Made by a program: the position numbers and the translations under genes. Of a stretch of 64,000 nt of DNA, positions 1 through 12,305 are shown piece after piece (the stretch's first letter is position 1; every line of letters begins with the position of its first letter). The notes below the pieces were generated by a model. The model was not told the DNA's origin. It saw only the letters and a list, made by a program, of their open reading frames with translations, and ran no database searches. The stretch covers positions 744,001 to 808,000 of the forward strand of contig NZ_CP141606.1 of assembly GCF_035593345.1 (NCBI RefSeq), written 5' to 3'. This stretch comes from Lelliottia sp. JS-SCA-14 (GTDB lineage Bacteria > Pseudomonadota > Gammaproteobacteria > Enterobacterales > Enterobacteriaceae).

Positions 1-633
1 GCCCGTGAAACGCCGCAGGCCTTTTTCGACGGCCTGAAGCGGCGCAACATTCCGGCGATTATGGTGGTGCGCCCGCTCAACGATCCGGATTTCGATTTTG
101 TCGGGACGGATAACTTCCTCGGCACGCAAATGGCGACCGAACATCTGCTGCGGATGGGCCATCGCCAGATTGCCTTTATCGGCGGCAGCCAGAATTCCGG
201 CTCGCGGGCGCAGCGTATCGGCGGCTTTACCAGTCAGCTGCTGGAGTACGGCGTTGCGCCGAATCCTGAGTGGATCATCACCTCGCAGGCCAGCCAGAGT
301 GATGGGGCACGCGTGGCGGAAAGCCTGCTGCGGGGCAATCCGCAGATCACGGCGGCCATTTGCTATCAGGATATTGTGGCGCTCGGCGTTATGCAGAGTT
401 TACGCAAACTGGGCCGCGAACCGGGGCGGGATTTCGCGCTGGTGGGCTTCGATGACATCACCGAAGCGGCGCTGGTTCAGCCCGCGCTGACCACGGTATC
501 GGTCGCGGCGAAAGAGATCGGGCGTAAAGCCGGGGAGCTGCTGTTCAGCCGGATTCAGGGCAATGACGAACCGGCAAAACGGATCATCCTGCCACCGGCG
601 CTGGTGGTGCGGGAATCATGCGGTTTTCGCTGA
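1..633 (+). CDS. LacI/GalR-family transcriptional regulator, 3' part only
   Basis: The reading frame is open from base 1, so the gene begins upstream of the window; about 210 C-terminal residues are present. They form the periplasmic-binding-protein-like effector domain of LacI/GalR regulators: a 'DFVGTDNFLGTQMATEHLL' type segment, 'GHRQIAFIGG', 'AAICYQDIVALGVMQSL', 'FALVGFDDI' and a terminal 'ALVVRESCG' are all family landmarks. The N-terminal helix-turn-helix is not in the window. E. coli has a nucleoside hydrolase gene beside dapB, so this neighbour is a lineage difference. I cannot name the effector or the operon controlled. The stop codon TGA is at 631-633. Confidence 0.85.
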   Translation, partial: ARETPQAFFDGLKRRNIPAIMVVRPLNDPDFDFVGTDNFLGTQMATEHLLRMGHRQIAFIGGSQNSGSRAQRIGGFTSQLLEYGVAPNPEWIITSQASQSDGARVAESLLRGNPQITAAICYQDIVALGVMQSLRKLGREPGRDFALVGFDDITEAALVQPALTTVSVAAKEIGRKAGELLFSRIQGNDEPAKRIILPPALVVRESCGFR

Positions 634-1588
<955 letters not shown>

Positions 1589-1642
1589 GTTTTATTACCC
1601 ATCGTGATGTGGTTATTGCAGTCTTAATTGATTGATTGCACA

Positions 1643-1670
1643 GGGCAATATTTTATTGCCCTTTTATTTT
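1643..1670 (+). terminator. Rho-independent terminator of dapB
   Basis: Stem GGGCAATA (1643-1650), loop TTT, stem TATTGCCC (1654-1661), followed by TTTTATTTT. It lies 55 bases after the dapB stop. Confidence 0.85.
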
Positions 1671-1807
1671 GCCATTCTGGCATATTTTCTTTAGCTAAAG
1701 GCGTTAAAAATATCATTTTCTCTCAATTTTGTGTTATCGCACTGTAAATTTTGACCATCTGGTCTGGTTTTTATTGCCCCTCACACTAAGATCCCACTAA
1801 ACTCAGC

Positions 1808-1823
1808 GTACAAACGTTTTCTA
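1808..1823 (+). promoter_or_regulatory. Probable PurR operator of carAB
   Basis: GTACAAACGTTTTCTA keeps the central CAAACGTTTTCT of the PurR consensus. It sits far upstream of carA, as the known E. coli carAB pur site does. Confidence 0.5.
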
Positions 1824-1993
1824 ACGTGATTTTGTTGATCTTTTTATGGCTTAAACTCCGTTAATCGCCAAAGGCGCGTAAAATAATAAACAAAAAAGCC
1901 ATTTTGAGTTGACTTTACCCCTCCAAATCCCCAGAATGCCGCCGTTTGCCGAAAATCCACTGGCAGCAAATTTGCATTGATTCATGACGTCGT

Positions 1994-2032
1994 TGTGAAT
2001 TAATATGCAGATAAAGTGAGTGAATATTCTCT
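1994..2032 (+). promoter_or_regulatory. Two ArgR boxes upstream of carA
   Basis: Two 18-bp boxes, 1994-2011 (TGTGAATTAATATGCAGA) and 2015-2032 (AGTGAGTGAATATTCTCT), are separated by 3 bp, the standard arrangement for binding an ArgR hexamer. The second box runs right up to the ribosome-binding site GGAG at 2033-2036. Confidence 0.8.
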
Positions 2033-2042
2033 GGAGGGTGTT

Positions 2043-3191
2043 TTGATTAAGTCAGCGCTATTGGTTCTGGAAGACGGAACCCAGTTTATCGGTCGGGCCA
2101 TAGGGGCAACAGGTTCGGCGGTTGGGGAAGTCGTTTTCAATACTTCAATGACCGGTTATCAAGAAATCCTCACTGATCCTTCCTATTCCCGCCAAATCGT
2201 CACCCTTACTTATCCTCATATTGGTAATGTCGGCACCAACGAAGCCGATGCCGAATCTTCCCAGGTCCACGCACAAGGTCTGATTATTCGCGACCTGCCG
2301 CTGATTGCCAGCAACTACCGCAACACCGAAGACCTCTCTTCTTACCTGAAGCGTCACAACATCGTGGCGATTGCCGATATCGATACCCGTAAGCTGACCC
2401 GTCTGCTGCGCGAGAAGGGCGCACAGAACGGCTGCATCATCGCGGGCGATAACCTGGATGCGGCCCTGGCGCAGGAAAAAGCGAAAGCCTTCCCTGGCCT
2501 GAACGGGATGGATCTGGCGAAAGAAGTGACCACCGCGGAAGCTTATAGCTGGACGCAGGGGAGCTGGACGCTGGCGGGCGAACTGCCGGAAGCGAAGAAA
2601 GAAGAAGAGCTGCCGTTCCACGTGGTCGCCTACGACTACGGTGCGAAGCGCAACATTCTGCGCATGCTGGTGGACCGCGGCTGCCGCCTGACGGTAGTTC
2701 CGGCGAAAACGCCTGCGGACGAAGTACTGAAGATGAACCCGGACGGGATCTTCCTCTCCAACGGCCCTGGTGACCCGGCGCCGTGCGAGTACGCGATTGA
2801 AGCGATTAAAAGCTTCCTCGAAACCGATATTCCGGTATTTGGCATCTGCCTCGGCCATCAGCTGCTGGCGCTGGCGAGCGGTGCGAAGACCGTCAAGATG
2901 AAGTTCGGCCACCACGGTGGTAACCACCCGGTGAAAGATATCGACAACAACACGGTGATGATTACCGCGCAGAACCACGGTTTTGCGGTGGACGAGGCAT
3001 CAATGCCTGCCAACCTGCGCGTTACCCACAAGTCGCTGTTCGACCATACCCTGCAGGGTATCCATCGCACCGACAAACCGGCGTTCAGCTTCCAGGGTCA
3101 CCCGGAAGCCAGCCCAGGCCCGCACGATGCCGCGCCGCTGTTCGATCACTTCATCGAACTTATCGAGCAATACCGTCAGACCGCTAAATAA
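2043..3191 (+). CDS. carA: Carbamoyl-phosphate synthase small (glutamine amidotransferase) subunit
   Basis: Hydrolyses glutamine and channels ammonia to CarB for carbamoyl phosphate, the shared precursor of arginine and pyrimidines. The start is placed at TTG 2043, giving [12 protein letters not shown], 382 residues, as in E. coli, with GGAGG 6-8 bases upstream. The upstream in-frame GTG (2016) would lie inside the ArgR box and lacks a ribosome-binding site. The C-terminal half is a class I amidotransferase: [12 protein letters not shown] carries the nucleophile Cys near residue 269, and [10 protein letters not shown] carries the His/Glu pair near 353-355. The 18-base gap to carB indicates an operon. 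Confidence 0.97.
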   Translation: MIKSALLVLEDGTQFIGRAIGATGSAVGEVVFNTSMTGYQEILTDPSYSRQIVTLTYPHIGNVGTNEADAESSQVHAQGLIIRDLPLIASNYRNTEDLSSYLKRHNIVAIADIDTRKLTRLLREKGAQNGCIIAGDNLDAALAQEKAKAFPGLNGMDLAKEVTTAEAYSWTQGSWTLAGELPEAKKEEELPFHVVAYDYGAKRNILRMLVDRGCRLTVVPAKTPADEVLKMNPDGIFLSNGPGDPAPCEYAIEAIKSFLETDIPVFGICLGHQLLALASGAKTVKMKFGHHGGNHPVKDIDNNTVMITAQNHGFAVDEASMPANLRVTHKSLFDHTLQGIHRTDKPAFSFQGHPEASPGPHDAAPLFDHFIELIEQYRQTAK

Positions 3192-3209
3192 TCAGGAGCC
3201 GAGAAAAAA

Positions 3210-6434
<3,225 letters not shown>

Positions 6435-6450
6435 GCCGCACCGCGTGTAT

Positions 6451-6533
6451 CCGGCGGGTGGCGCTGCGCTTACCCGCCCTACAAAAACCACATTTCCACC
6501 TGTAGGCCGGGTAAGGCGCAGCCGCCACCCGGC
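6451..6533. repeat. REP pair (BIME) downstream of carB
   Basis: Two REP units in opposite orientation, 6451-6482 (CCGGCGGGTGGCGCTGCGC... ) and 6502-6533 (GTAGGCCGGGTAAGGCGCAG...), are separated by a short spacer, the usual BIME layout. The transcript could fold into a long stem that protects the carAB 3' end. Confidence 0.9.
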
Positions 6534-6647
6534 AACAAGCCTCTCCGTACTTCTTCAGAGTGTTCTGGTTTTCCATCTCCCGTCAGTCAGTTAGCCTAAA
6601 ATGGTTAGGTCGATAATTAAATTCAACTGAAAAGCAGGGAGAACACC

Positions 6648-6881
6648 ATGCGAAATAAACTTCTGGCTACCTCAATTTTTGCTGCAGCAGCCCTCTTTAC
6701 CGTTGCCGGTTGTTCATCCAACCAGGCGGTGAAAACTACCGACGGCAGAACCATCGTCACCGACGGTAAACCGCAGGTCGATGACGATACCGGTCTGGTC
6801 TCTTATAAAAACGCGGAAACCGGTAAAACCGAGCAAATTAACCGCGACCAGGTGAAGAACATGAGTGAATTAGATAACTGA
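6648..6881 (+). CDS. Small YgdI/YgdR-family (DUF903) lipoprotein
   Basis: A 77-residue predicted lipoprotein. The N-terminus MRNKLLATSIFAAAALFTVAGCSS has a charged start, a hydrophobic core and a lipobox VAG-C with Cys22 as lipidation site. The mature part (VKTTDGRTIVTDGKPQVDDDTGLVSYKNAETGKTEQINRDQVKNMSEL) resembles the small SH3-like YgdI/YgdR domain. The 'TDGR...TDGKPQVDDDTG...Y' pattern is typical of that family. Position 2 of the mature protein is Ser, so outer-membrane sorting is expected. The ATG at 6648 follows GGGAGAACACC. The molecular role of the family is unknown. It is monocistronic, with a hairpin just downstream. Confidence 0.85.
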   Translation: MRNKLLATSIFAAAALFTVAGCSSNQAVKTTDGRTIVTDGKPQVDDDTGLVSYKNAETGKTEQINRDQVKNMSELDN

Positions 6882-6901
6882 TTCTCATTCATTTTCTTTA
6901 T

Positions 6902-6931
6902 GACAGCGGCACCGTGCCGCTGTCTCTAATC
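6902..6931 (+). terminator. Hairpin terminator after the lipoprotein gene
   Basis: A perfect 10-bp stem GACAGCGGCA (6902-6911) / TGCCGCTGTC (6915-6924) with loop CCG, followed by the T-poor tail TCTAATCCTT. The position is right, but the U-tract is weak. Confidence 0.6.
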
Positions 6932-6932
6932 C

Positions 6933-6946
6933 TTGACGAATATCAA
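6933..6946 (+). promoter_or_regulatory. FNR-type box upstream of the DMSO-reductase-like operon
   Basis: TTGACgaatATCAA matches the FNR consensus TTGAT-N4-ATCAA at nine of ten defined positions. Its centre is about 61 bases before the ATG at 7001. A class II arrangement (centre near -41.5) would place the transcript start near 6981 with an AAAAT-type -10 around 6970. This suggests anaerobic induction, as for dmsABC in E. coli. Confidence 0.65.
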
Positions 6947-7000
6947 TCGTAACCCCAACGAGGTAGGTGAAAATCACGCTCTGAATACTGGAGAGTGATT

Positions 7001-9394
7001 ATGGAAGACCAAAATAAGACTGAAGATGAGCAAGGCTTTCGCCTTTCGCGGCGAAGTGTCCTGAAGTCAGGCTCTTTACTCCTGACCCTACCCTTTGTTT
7101 CGCTTAAATCCCATTCTGCTTAGGCTGCCGAAACCATCCCGGATCCTGCGCCTGCATCCGCTGAAAAAGTCGTACCCACCTGCAGCACCTTTGACTGTGG
7201 CGGGAAATGCGATATTCGGGCGCATGTCTCGGACGGTGTCGTCACCCGCATTACTACCCGTCCTGATAACGAGCTGGATGCCGACATGCCCATCATGCGC
7301 GCCTGCGTTCGTGGCCGCGGATACCGTAAATTTGTCTATCATCCCGACCGGCTTAAATATCCGATGAAGCGCGTGGGTAAACGTGGTGAAGGGAAGTTTG
7401 AGCGCATCTCCTGGGATGAAGCCACGACCCTGATTGCGGATAACCTCAAGCGCATCACGGCGAAATACGGCCCGGAATCGCGGTTTATGCATAACAACAC
7501 CGCCACCAGCGGCGGGGCGTTTTCTGGCGACGGCATGATGAAGCGTCTGCTGAATCTGACCGGGGGTTATCTCTCTTACTACCACTCGGTCAGCCTCGGC
7601 AATACCGTGGCGGCCACGCCTTACACCTATGGCATCGCGGCCAGCGGAAACTCGCTTGATACGCTCAAGGACACCCCGCTGGTGATCCTCTGGGGGCACA
7701 ACCCTACCGAGACGATTTTCGGCCATACCAACCACTATTTTCAGCAGATGAAGCAAAACGGCACCCGCTTTATCGTCGTTGATCCGCGCTATTCCGATAC
7801 CGTCTCTTCCCTGGCTGACCAGTGGATCCCGCTGCTGCCAACCACCGACAATGCCCTGATGGACGCGATGATGTACGTCATCATCAGCGAGAATCTGCAC
7901 GATAAAAACTTTATCGCTCGCCATACGCTGGGCTTTGATGAACAGTCGATGCCAGAAGGCGTTCCGGCCAATGAGTCGCTGATCTCCTATCTTATGGGCA
8001 CGAAAGACGGGGTCGTGAAAACGCCGGAATGGGCAGAAAAAATTACCCACGTTCCGGCGCAGACGATTCGCCAACTGGCGCGCGACTACGCCACCACCAA
8101 ACCGGCCGCTCTGATCCAGGGCTGGGGTCCGCAGCGACATAACTGCGGTGAAAGAACCGCGCGCGGATCGACACTGCTTGCCACACTCACCGGTAACGTC
8201 GGCGTGCCGGGCGGCTGGGCCGCGGGTTACGGCGGATGCGCCAACCGCAAATTCACCACCGGGATCGAAACCCTGGATAACCCGGTGAAGGAGAGCATCT
8301 CCATCATGAACTGGGTTCAGGCCGGTGATGATGCGAGCCAGGTGAAACCCGAGGATGGACTCAAGGGCGCGGAAAAACTGAAAAGTAACATTCGCATCCT
8401 GTTCTCGCTGGCGGGGAACTATCTGGCGAACCAAAATCCGGATGTGAATCAGACGGTGAAAGTGCTCGAGGACGAATCGAAAATCGAGTTTATCGTCGTG
8501 AGCGATCTCTACATGAGCCCGAGCGCGAAGTATGCCGACCTGCTGCTGCCCGAAACCAGCTTTATGGAGCGCTGGAACATTGGCGAAACCTGGGGGACAG
8601 CAAACTATTTGATCCTCTCCGAAAAACTAATTGAGCCTGAATTTGAGCGCCGCAGCGATTATGCCTGGCAGCGTGAAGTGGCGGCGAAACTTGGCGTTGA
8701 AGCTGAATTCAGCCAGGGGCGCGATGAGAAAGGGTGGATCGAACACATCTGGGAGAACACGCGCCAGTCGATGCCGGACGAAAAACTCCCGACCTTTGCC
8801 GAGCTGCAAGTGACCCGCCGCCATCTTTTCAAAAGCGCGCCGTGGGTGGCCTTTGAAGAGAATATCCGCGATCCCGACAATCATCCTTTCCCGACGCCGT
8901 CCGGCAAAATCGAGATCTTTTCGAAGCGCCTCTACGACATGAACCATCCGGAAATCCCGGCGCTGTCCCACTATGTGCCCGCCCACGAAGGACCGGAAGA
9001 TCCGCTGGCGAAGCAGTATCCGTTACAGCTGATCACCTGGAAAGGCAAAAACCGCGCGAACTCCACTCAGTACGCCAACCCGTGGCTGCAGGAAGTGCAG
9101 ATGCAAAAACTGTGGATTAACCCGCTGGATGCTGAGCAACGCGGAGTCCAGCAAGGTGACAAGGTGCGGATTCATAACGATCGCGGCGTGAGCCTGGTCG
9201 AGGCGAACGTTACGCCACGGATTATTCCGGGCGTGGTGGCGATGCAGGCGGGGGCCTGGTGGCAGCCCGATGCGCAAGGTGTCGACCACGGCGGATGCGC
9301 CAACGTACTCAGCTCAACGCGGATCACCGCGCTGGCGAAAGGGAATTCACATCAAACCATGCTGGTGGAGGTAGCGAAGCATGAGTCAGTTTAA
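7001..9394 (+). pseudogene. Tat-exported DMSO-reductase-family molybdopterin oxidoreductase, interrupted by an amber codon
   Basis: The frame from ATG 7001 (GGAGAGTGATT upstream) to TAA 9392-9394 would encode a 797-codon DmsA-like catalytic subunit but contains TAG at 7121-7123 (codon 41). Before it lies a Tat signal (SRRSVLKSG, residues 16-24, then a hydrophobic stretch to about residue 35). After it come the [4Fe-4S] cysteines C61, C66, C70 and C102, then PDRLKYPMKRVGKRGEG, molybdopterin-binding regions and the C-terminal dinucleotide-binding domain, all intact. A CAG-to-TAG change would explain it, because Gln41 would restore an A-Q-A cleavage motif. Translation restarting at ATG 7286 would lose the Tat signal and three cluster cysteines. 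Either the gene is inactive or the base is an error or suppressed. The gene overlaps the next by 14 bases. Confidence 0.8.
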
Positions 9395-10010
9395 GGAATA
9401 CGCACCCGTAAGCGATAAACAGCTGGGGTTCTTTATCGATTCCTCCCGCTGTTCAGGCTGCAAAGCCTGCCAGGTGGCGTGCAAAGATAAAAATAATCTC
9501 GACGTCGGGCGCCGTTTTCGTCGGGTTTACGAAGTGACGGGCGGCGGGTTCATGCCGACCGGTCAGGGCGGCGTGCAGAACAACGTCTTCGCCTACACCC
9601 TCTCCATCTCCTGCAATCATTGCGCCGATCCTATCTGTACGAAGAACTGCCCCACCACCGCCATGCACAAAAGGCCTGGCGACGGCATAGTGCGCGTCAA
9701 CACTGACAAGTGCGTGGGCTGCGGCTATTGCGCCTGGTCTTGCCCTTACGGCGCGCCGCAGCTCAACGAGCAAACCGGGCAAATGTCGAAGTGCGATTTT
9801 TGCGTGGATCTCCAGGCGCAGGGCGAACAGCCGATCTGCGTCGCAACCTGTCCGCTGGGAGCCATCCAGTTTGGCCCGATCGACGAGTTACGCAAAAAGT
9901 TCGGTCATCTTTGCGATGTGAACGGATTGCCCGATTCGGCGATCACCCAGCCTAGCCTGGTGATCAAAGCGCATCAGGGTGCGGAGAAAAAGGAGAAACC
10001 TCATGCATGA
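9381..10010 (+). CDS. DmsB-type four-cluster iron-sulfur electron-transfer subunit
   Basis: A 209-residue ferredoxin-like subunit expected to pass electrons from the membrane anchor to the molybdoenzyme. Four cysteine groups are present: C24xxC27xxC30xxxC34, then CNHCADPICTKNCP, CVGCGYCAWSCP and CDFCVDLQAQGEQPICVATCP, the classical four [4Fe-4S] pattern of DmsB/YnfG. It starts 14 bases before the end of the catalytic gene and overlaps the anchor gene by 8 bases, so the three are translationally coupled. No export signal is seen. In this family the subunit is carried across by the Tat signal of its partner, which here is cut off by the amber codon. Confidence 0.93.
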   Translation: MSQFKEYAPVSDKQLGFFIDSSRCSGCKACQVACKDKNNLDVGRRFRRVYEVTGGGFMPTGQGGVQNNVFAYTLSISCNHCADPICTKNCPTTAMHKRPGDGIVRVNTDKCVGCGYCAWSCPYGAPQLNEQTGQMSKCDFCVDLQAQGEQPICVATCPLGAIQFGPIDELRKKFGHLCDVNGLPDSAITQPSLVIKAHQGAEKKEKPHA

Positions 10011-10827
10011 GTGGCCGCTGTTAATCTTTACCCTGCTACTGCAGGGGGCCGTCGGGCTGACGCTCTTTCTGACCCTGAACCTGTGGTCGGGCAGCACGCC
10101 GCATTATTCCACTCGGCTGTCGACGGAACGGCCGCAACTGCCGATCTTTATCGTCTGCGTCATGGCCGGACTGGGCCTGCTGGCATCGGTATTCCATCTG
10201 GGATATCCGCTTAACGCCTTCAACGCCCTGCGCCATTTCAACAGTTCGTGGCTGAGTCGTGAGATCGTGTTTGCCAGCCTGTTCCTGGCCTTCGCCGGGT
10301 TGGGCTTTTTGGCCTCGCTAATGAAAGGATCGCTCTGGAAGGGGTTGATGCCGCTGGCGCTGCTGCTGGGGCTGATCGACGTGTATTGCATGAGCCAGAT
10401 CTACATGCATACCTCGGTGATCACCTGGATGCATGCCAATACCCTGGTGATGTTTTATGGGTCGGTAGCCATTGTCGGCGCGGTGGTGGCCAGTGTGCTG
10501 CTGCCCCTGCGTAATAGCTCACTTGCCCGCGGGATGATGGCGCTGGTAGTGGTAGCCGTTCTGGTTCGGCTGCTGACGCAAATTCCTTATATGTCGTGGC
10601 TGTCCGGGGCCGGACTGAGTGACGCGCCGACGTTCCCGCATCAGCCGCTGGAGGCGTTCAAAACCACCGCTGAGCTGCGTTTGTGGGGCTGGTCGCTCTC
10701 CGTCGTCGGTGCGCTGGCCTTTGCCTGCGGCGCACTTCGCTCTCGCCAGGTGTGGCTGTACGCCGGTGGCGCATTATTGCTGATAGCCGAAGTTCTGCTG
10801 CGCTTTGCGTTCTTTAGCATTCACTGA
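10003..10827 (+). CDS. DmsC-type membrane anchor subunit
   Basis: A 274-residue integral membrane protein with about eight hydrophobic segments, beginning MHEWPLLIFTLLLQGAVGLTLFL as DmsC/YnfH proteins do. By family it oxidises menaquinol and anchors the DmsAB dimer on the periplasmic face. The start is set at ATG 10003, with AAGGAGAAACC just upstream and an N-terminus fitting the family. An in-frame ATG at 9979 would add eight charged residues inside the previous gene. It overlaps the upstream gene by 8 bases and the downstream gene by 1 base (TGATG). Confidence 0.9.
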   Translation: MHEWPLLIFTLLLQGAVGLTLFLTLNLWSGSTPHYSTRLSTERPQLPIFIVCVMAGLGLLASVFHLGYPLNAFNALRHFNSSWLSREIVFASLFLAFAGLGFLASLMKGSLWKGLMPLALLLGLIDVYCMSQIYMHTSVITWMHANTLVMFYGSVAIVGAVVASVLLPLRNSSLARGMMALVVVAVLVRLLTQIPYMSWLSGAGLSDAPTFPHQPLEAFKTTAELRLWGWSLSVVGALAFACGALRSRQVWLYAGGALLLIAEVLLRFAFFSIH

Positions 10828-11678
10828 TGCTGCGTTTCGCTTTAGCTGACTCCCCACCGCCACCCGCGGTGGGCGAGTCATGTTTACGCCGCTCGCTTCG
10901 ACGTGCAACCTGCCGCGCCTGCGTGGACAATTGCCCGGCAGATGCGCTGACGGTAACAGGCGAGGGCGCAGCGCTTAACGACGAACTGTGCCTGCGCTGT
11001 GGCCGTTGTCTGTTTGTCTGCCCCGTGGGAGCCATTGCGCACCTTGAACCTCCCCGAAGGCACACTCTCGCTCAACGGCTGATCGCGCCCTTCACGGCCA
11101 TTGCGCCTGACATCAACGAACTCCTGCTGTGGCATGTTCAACATCATATTCGCGGTGTGGATATCGATCTGGATGAACATCCTCACTGGGGCCTCGCTAT
11201 CGCGGCGCTCAATCTTAAGCTGCGCGAACTGGACGAACCCGCGTGGCAGATTTTTCCGCCGCAGCTAGCATCTCTCGATCGCGGACGCCGCCGTTTGTCA
11301 GGCGTGGAGAAAGGCGTTTCTGTGGAGGTGGAGCCGCTCTCGAAGGCTTTTCCGCAGTATCAACAGTTTACGCTGCAGCTCGATCCTGAACGGTGTGTCG
11401 CCTGCGCGGCGTGCAGCCGGGTCTGTTCCCCGAAGGCGTTAGTGCTAGAGGCGGGAGCCTTTGCCCTCGACGCCCGGCAGTGCACCGGCTGCAAAGCGTG
11501 CGAGGCGGTCTGTCCGGTTGATGCCATACGCATTGTGCCTGAAACGCGCAAAGCCGGGGCGATCGTTCACCCCTTGTTTGAGACCTCCTGCCTGGCGTGC
11601 TCCCGCCCGTTTTATGCCTGGCATCCGCAGACCTCCCTGTGTCCGATTTGCCGCCAGCATCATCACGGGATGCGGTGA
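10827..11678 (+). CDS. Ferredoxin-like protein with two pairs of 4Fe-4S motifs and a C-terminal zinc-ribbon-like segment
   Basis: A 283-residue soluble protein. Near the N-terminus are C29xxC32xxxC36P (with C19 as possible fourth ligand) and C55xxC58xxC61xxxC65P. A cysteine-free region of about 125 residues follows. Around residues 192-235 are CVACAACSRVCSPKAL and CTGCKACEAVCPVDAI. The C-terminus carries CLAC...CPIC, a rubredoxin/zinc-ribbon-like double CxxC, then a His-rich tail. It is coupled to the anchor gene by a 1-base overlap, so it belongs to the oxidoreductase operon. It might be a cytoplasmic electron carrier or a maturation factor, since the operon has no TorD/DmsD-type chaperone. 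I do not recognise an experimentally studied homologue. Confidence 0.85.
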   Translation: MLRFALADSPPPPAVGESCLRRSLRRATCRACVDNCPADALTVTGEGAALNDELCLRCGRCLFVCPVGAIAHLEPPRRHTLAQRLIAPFTAIAPDINELLLWHVQHHIRGVDIDLDEHPHWGLAIAALNLKLRELDEPAWQIFPPQLASLDRGRRRLSGVEKGVSVEVEPLSKAFPQYQQFTLQLDPERCVACAACSRVCSPKALVLEAGAFALDARQCTGCKACEAVCPVDAIRIVPETRKAGAIVHPLFETSCLACSRPFYAWHPQTSLCPICRQHHHGMR

Positions 11679-11774
11679 CAACTCCGATACATTTGCTGTG
11701 CTTATGTATCTCGTTTTTGTTTTACCGCCAATGGGATATGCTTGATCAGATGTTCCTTCCGTAAAGAGCTCCGA

Positions 11775-12305
11775 ATGATTCTGATAATTTATGCGCATCC
11801 TTATCCGCAACACTCGCATGCGAATAAGCGAATGCTCGATCAAGTCAGGGAAATTGACGGCGTAGAAATACGCTCCCTCTATCAACTCTATCCCGATTTC
11901 AACATCGATATTGCCGCCGAACAGGAGGCGATTGCCCGCGCGGATCTGATCGTCTGGCAGCACCCGATGCAGTGGTACAGCACGCCGCCGCTGCTCAAAC
12001 TGTGGATCGACAAAGTCTTCTCCCACGGCTGGGCCTACGGGCATAACGGTCACGCGCTGAAAGGCAAAAGCCTGATGTGGGCCGTTACCACTGGCGGCGG
12101 GGAAAGTCATTTCGATATTGGCGAACATCCGGGATTTGAGGTGCTGTCTCAGCCATTGCAGGCGACGGCGGTGTACTGCGGATTGCAGTGGCTGCCGCCT
12201 TTCGCCATGCACTGCACCTTTGTCTGCGATGACGAAACCTTGCAGGCGCAGGCCCGTCACTACAAACAACGTCTACTCGACTGGCAGGAGCACCACCATG
12301 GATAG
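11775..12305 (+). CDS. kefF: KefF, quinone oxidoreductase and ancillary protein of the KefC potassium channel
   Basis: A flavodoxin-fold NAD(P)H:quinone reductase (176 residues) that binds KefC and is needed for full activity of the glutathione-gated K+ efflux system against electrophiles. Seen: [50 protein letters not shown] and [12 protein letters not shown], all characteristic. The start ATG 11775 gives the E. coli length and N-terminus; an in-frame ATG 33 bases upstream (11742) would add unrelated residues. The upstream AAAGAGCTCCG is the ribosome-binding region. It overlaps kefC by 8 bases. Confidence 0.95.
   Translation: MILIIYAHPYPQHSHANKRMLDQVREIDGVEIRSLYQLYPDFNIDIAAEQEAIARADLIVWQHPMQWYSTPPLLKLWIDKVFSHGWAYGHNGHALKGKSLMWAVTTGGGESHFDIGEHPGFEVLSQPLQATAVYCGLQWLPPFAMHCTFVCDDETLQAQARHYKQRLLDWQEHHHG

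Larger units (their letters stand above)
1671..2042 (+). promoter_or_regulatory. carAB control region
   Basis: This AT-rich, gene-free stretch lies where the two carAB promoters sit in E. coli: an upstream pyrimidine/purine-responsive P1 and a downstream arginine-responsive P2. A PurR-like core (CAAACGTTTTCT) and a double ARG box are visible and listed separately. I did not assign the exact -35/-10 of P1. Confidence 0.7.

Noticed and set aside
2016..2042. Upstream GTG start for carA
   Set aside because: It lies inside the second ArgR box, lacks a ribosome-binding site, and the TTG at 2043 gives the family N-terminus.
7121..7123. TAG as pyrrolysine or another recoded residue
   Set aside because: Pyrrolysine machinery is not expected in Enterobacteriaceae, and the residue would fall in a signal peptide rather than an active site.
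7088..8434. A 448-codon minus-strand frame opposite the molybdoenzyme gene
   Set aside because: Antisense shadow with no recognisable motifs; the plus-strand frame has clear family signatures.
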